Assembly: GCF_001689125.2 (NCBI RefSeq) | Contig: NZ_CP015405.2 | Span: forward strand, 1,083,001 to 1,147,000 | Origin: Blautia pseudococcoides | Lineage (GTDB): Bacteria; Bacillota; Clostridia; Lachnospirales; Lachnospiraceae | Direction of reading: 5' to 3' | Length of the DNA: 64,000 nucleotides | In this document: in pieces, positions 61,977 through 64,000 of the stretch | How the letters are laid out: each line of letters starts with the position of its first letter | How positions within the stretch are numbered: the stretch's first letter is position 1 | The notes under the pieces: model-generated | What the model was told of the DNA's origin: nothing | What the model saw: only the letters and a program-made list of their open reading frames with translations | Database searches by the model: none | Translations under genes and position numbers: made by a program

Positions 61977-62507
61977 ATGAAAATTAAAGATAGTGTAAAA
62001 GTGACACTCGGTCGAATCCGAGTAAGGATTTTTGGAGTATCTGCTGGAAGTGGTGTTTATATTGGTAAGCATTGCAGCCTAAAAGGGAAACAGCGTATAA
62101 CTTTGGATGATTCTGTAATAATACGTCCCTATGTCCAAATCTGGTCAGGGGGGGGGGCAGTAAGAATTGGAGAAGGCTCTGAAGTTGGGGAGCGTTGCAG
62201 AATCTCCATTGCAAACTCTTTGAAAATCGGTAAAAAAGTTCTTCTCTCACCAAATGTGTATATTACCGATTGCGATCATGAATATCGTAATGTAGTTGTT
62301 CCTGTTATTGATCAAGGAATTGTGCAGAAAGGCCAGAAAGTTTCTATTGGTGATGGCTCATATATTGGTATTAATGCGGTAATCGTTGGAAATGTGGAGA
62401 TTGGAAAGCACTGTGTCATTGGAGCTAATTCAGTTGTGACTAAGGACGTGCCGGATTATTCTGTTGCTGTTGGGAGTCCAGCAAAAGTAATTAAGAAAAT
62501 CAATTAA
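61977..62507 (+). CDS. Hexapeptide-repeat O-acyltransferase with a 10-G tract
   Basis: A 176-residue left-handed beta-helix acetyltransferase of the WbbJ/CapG kind. Hexapeptide repeats run through most of the sequence (ITLDDSVIIRPYVQIW; VGNVEIGKHCVIGANSVVTKDVPDYSVAVGSPAKVI), and the catalytic histidine is likely in ITDCDHEYRN. Codons 58-60 (Gly-Gly-Gly) plus the next base are a run of ten G (62148-62157), which is in frame at present. It probably acetylates a sugar of the polysaccharide; changes of tract length would switch it off. Confidence 0.92.
   Translation: MKIKDSVKVTLGRIRVRIFGVSAGSGVYIGKHCSLKGKQRITLDDSVIIRPYVQIWSGGGAVRIGEGSEVGERCRISIANSLKIGKKVLLSPNVYITDCDHEYRNVVVPVIDQGIVQKGQKVSIGDGSYIGINAVIVGNVEIGKHCVIGANSVVTKDVPDYSVAVGSPAKVIKKIN
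62148..62157 (+). repeat. Poly-G tract, 10 G
   Basis: Ten consecutive G inside the hexapeptide acyltransferase gene, within the reading frame. Confidence 0.9.
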
Positions 62508-62530
62508 TTCACACAGGAGAAAATGAACAG

Positions 62531-63589
62531 ATGAAGATTTTGATGCTTGTTAACTGGAAAATAGAATATTGTGATACGAAGCCAGAAAACAAGCAGCCGC
62601 CTGATTACAAAGTTAAGGGCGAGGATTACTGGTTTTATAGATATTTCAAAAACAATCCAGAAGTTGATGTGATTGATATAAGTTCGTTTCCTTGGCTGGA
62701 AAATTTTGAAAAGAATAGATTGCACTTTTATATTTGGCAAGCATTTAAGGCGATTCCTAAGTTAAATAAGTATGATTTAATTGTATCACATGGAATGCCA
62801 AGTGCTGTGGTGGTTTGTTTATGGAGAAAGTTCTTTAAAACCAAAGCAAAACATATTGTGTTCGACATTGGTTCCTTTGCAAGTGCATCTGAATCAGGAC
62901 TTGCACTAAAGTTGATGCAGTTTGCAAGTAAATCACTTGATGGATTGATTCATCACATGAGTAGTCAGAGAGCATACTATGAAAAGTTTTTTCCGTGGAT
63001 TGTCGAAAAAGCACAATTTATAAGGTATGGTGCGGATTTTGATTTCTTTGGAGTCGAGGAAGAACAGATAGCGGTCAACAAACCCTATATTGTGTGTGCT
63101 GGAAAAAATAAATGTGACTGGGACACGGTAGTTAAGGCTTATGGGGAAAGTAAAATTGATTTTGATTTACATCTAATAGGTGGGAAAAAAACGCGTTTTG
63201 AAGATATAGATGGAGTTGTAGAGATTCCGTATTTGCCAATTAATGATTTTATAGAGCAGGTTCGAGGGGCTGAGTTTTGTATCTTACCATTAGAGCCGGT
63301 TCTGTTCTCCTTTGGACAGATGAGGTTATTGCAACAGATGGCTTTGAAAAAATGTGTAATTGTATCTGATGCACCAAGTGTTCTGGATTATGTAGAAGAT
63401 AATTGTACTGCAGTGGTATACAAGGCTTCAAATGTTAAAGATTTGAAAAGTAAAATGAAATTAGTTTGTCATGAGGTTGAAAAGAAAAAAGACATTGAAG
63501 AAAATGCGTACGATTTTGTGAAAAGAATTTGCAATGAAAGAAATATGGCAGAAGAGGTTGAAGCCTGCTTTGATGTAGTAGTTAAATAA
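62531..63589 (+). CDS. Glycosyltransferase of GT-B type
   Basis: A 352-residue protein. The N-terminal domain starts KILMLVNWKIEY, with YDLIVSHGMPSAVVVCLW near residue 87. The C-terminal domain has YIVCAGKNKCDWDTVVKAYG near 194 and the nucleotide-sugar region FSFGQMRLLQQMALKKCVIVSDA near 258, where a canonical E-x7-E motif is not evident. ACACAGGAG precedes the start. AT-rich, as expected of the locus. Linkage and sugar unknown. Confidence 0.85.
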   Translation: MKILMLVNWKIEYCDTKPENKQPPDYKVKGEDYWFYRYFKNNPEVDVIDISSFPWLENFEKNRLHFYIWQAFKAIPKLNKYDLIVSHGMPSAVVVCLWRKFFKTKAKHIVFDIGSFASASESGLALKLMQFASKSLDGLIHHMSSQRAYYEKFFPWIVEKAQFIRYGADFDFFGVEEEQIAVNKPYIVCAGKNKCDWDTVVKAYGESKIDFDLHLIGGKKTRFEDIDGVVEIPYLPINDFIEQVRGAEFCILPLEPVLFSFGQMRLLQQMALKKCVIVSDAPSVLDYVEDNCTAVVYKASNVKDLKSKMKLVCHEVEKKKDIEENAYDFVKRICNERNMAEEVEACFDVVVK

Positions 63590-63637
63590 ATCGACTATCT
63601 TACATTTAGGCTGTGATGAAATATATAGAGGAGAAAT

Positions 63638-64000
63638 ATGGAAACAGAGTTAGTGAGTGTGGTCATACCAATTTATAATGTTGAAAAATATTTGAATAGG
63701 TGTGTGGAAAGTGTAGTAAACCAAACATATAAAAACTTGGAAATAATTCTTGTAGATGATGGATCACCGGATCGTTGCCCCGAAATTTGTGATGGATGGA
63801 AGAATCAAGACCAAAGAATCAAGGTGATACATAAAAAAAATGCCGGATTAGGAATGGCAAGGAACACTGGAATCGAAAAAGCAGAAGGAGATTATATCTG
63901 CTTTTTCGATGGTGATGACTATATCGATTTGCAGACAATTGAATTTGCTGTTACAGAAGCACAAAAAACAAATGCCGATGTAGTGGCATTTGGATTGTCG
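63638..64000 (+). CDS. GT2-family glycosyltransferase, 5' part
   Basis: The first 121 codons of an inverting GT-A transferase; the gene runs off the window. VSVVIPIYNVEKYLNRCVESVVNQTYKNLEIILVDDGSPD is the family start, and the metal-binding motif is FFDGDDYID near residue 91. AGAGGAG precedes the ATG. It continues the polysaccharide operon. Confidence 0.93.
   Translation, partial: METELVSVVIPIYNVEKYLNRCVESVVNQTYKNLEIILVDDGSPDRCPEICDGWKNQDQRIKVIHKKNAGLGMARNTGIEKAEGDYICFFDGDDYIDLQTIEFAVTEAQKTNADVVAFGLS

Overview
The window looks like chromosome of a gut-type Lachnospiraceae (Blautia-like Clostridia). Evidence: the gene order ackA-yceD-rpmF-plsX-acpP-rnc-smc-ftsY, the ylxM-ffh-rpsP-khpA-rimM-trmD block, a two-component galT of the Firmicutes type, UPF0210/ACT genes, Feo genes with a Cys-rich FeoB companion, strong AGGAGG ribosome sites and -35/-10 promoters spaced 17 bp. 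No rRNA or tRNA gene was seen.

Layout. 1-5.4 kb: end of a broken DMT transporter, then a molybdenum operon (MoeA-like cofactor protein, XdhC-like maturation protein, ModABC) behind a two-hairpin leader. 5.4-8.7 kb: Lrp regulator with an aminotransferase, then aspartate kinase behind a long GC-rich leader. 8.7-13.2 kb: small membrane protein, thioesterase, and a YtrA-type regulator/ABC exporter operon with a recognisable operator. 13.3-17.6 kb: ArsR-type regulator, galK, galT, thioesterase. 17.7-23.5 kb: polA-coaE-MBL hydrolase, ACT and UPF0210 proteins. 23.6-26.7 kb: feoA-feoA-feoB and the small FeoB companion with three copies of one palindrome. 26.8-39.3 kb: housekeeping block (tmcAL, ackA, yceD, rpmF, a lipoprotein, plsX, acpP, rnc, smc, ftsY, threonine dehydratase). 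39.5-44.5 kb: a wrecked GPH sugar transporter, a DUF362 ferredoxin protein, and larC-larE for the nickel-pincer cofactor. 44.6-48.1 kb: TetR gene and a decayed mobile element (excisionase-like protein, replication-type HTH protein, truncated sigma factor) set against the ylxM promoter. 48.2-52.9 kb: ylxM, ffh, rpsP, khpA, rimM and a trmD read in frame into a flavodoxin/ferredoxin protein. 53-64 kb: small phage/ICE-type genes and an AT-richer polysaccharide locus (initiating sugar transferase, five glycosyltransferases, radical SAM protein, hexapeptide acyltransferase, two broken acyltransferase-3 genes), cut by the window end.

The observations I rate highest are two long poly-G tracts (11 and 10 G) in neighbouring acyltransferase genes of the polysaccharide locus, where the 11-G gene is out of frame and 10 G would restore it (candidate phase variation); the TrmD-flavodoxin-ferredoxin fusion; the repeated GTTAG-N6-CTAAC operator in the feo locus; and several long structured leaders without an obvious known family. 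All functional calls come from reading the sequence and remembered family motifs; no search was run.
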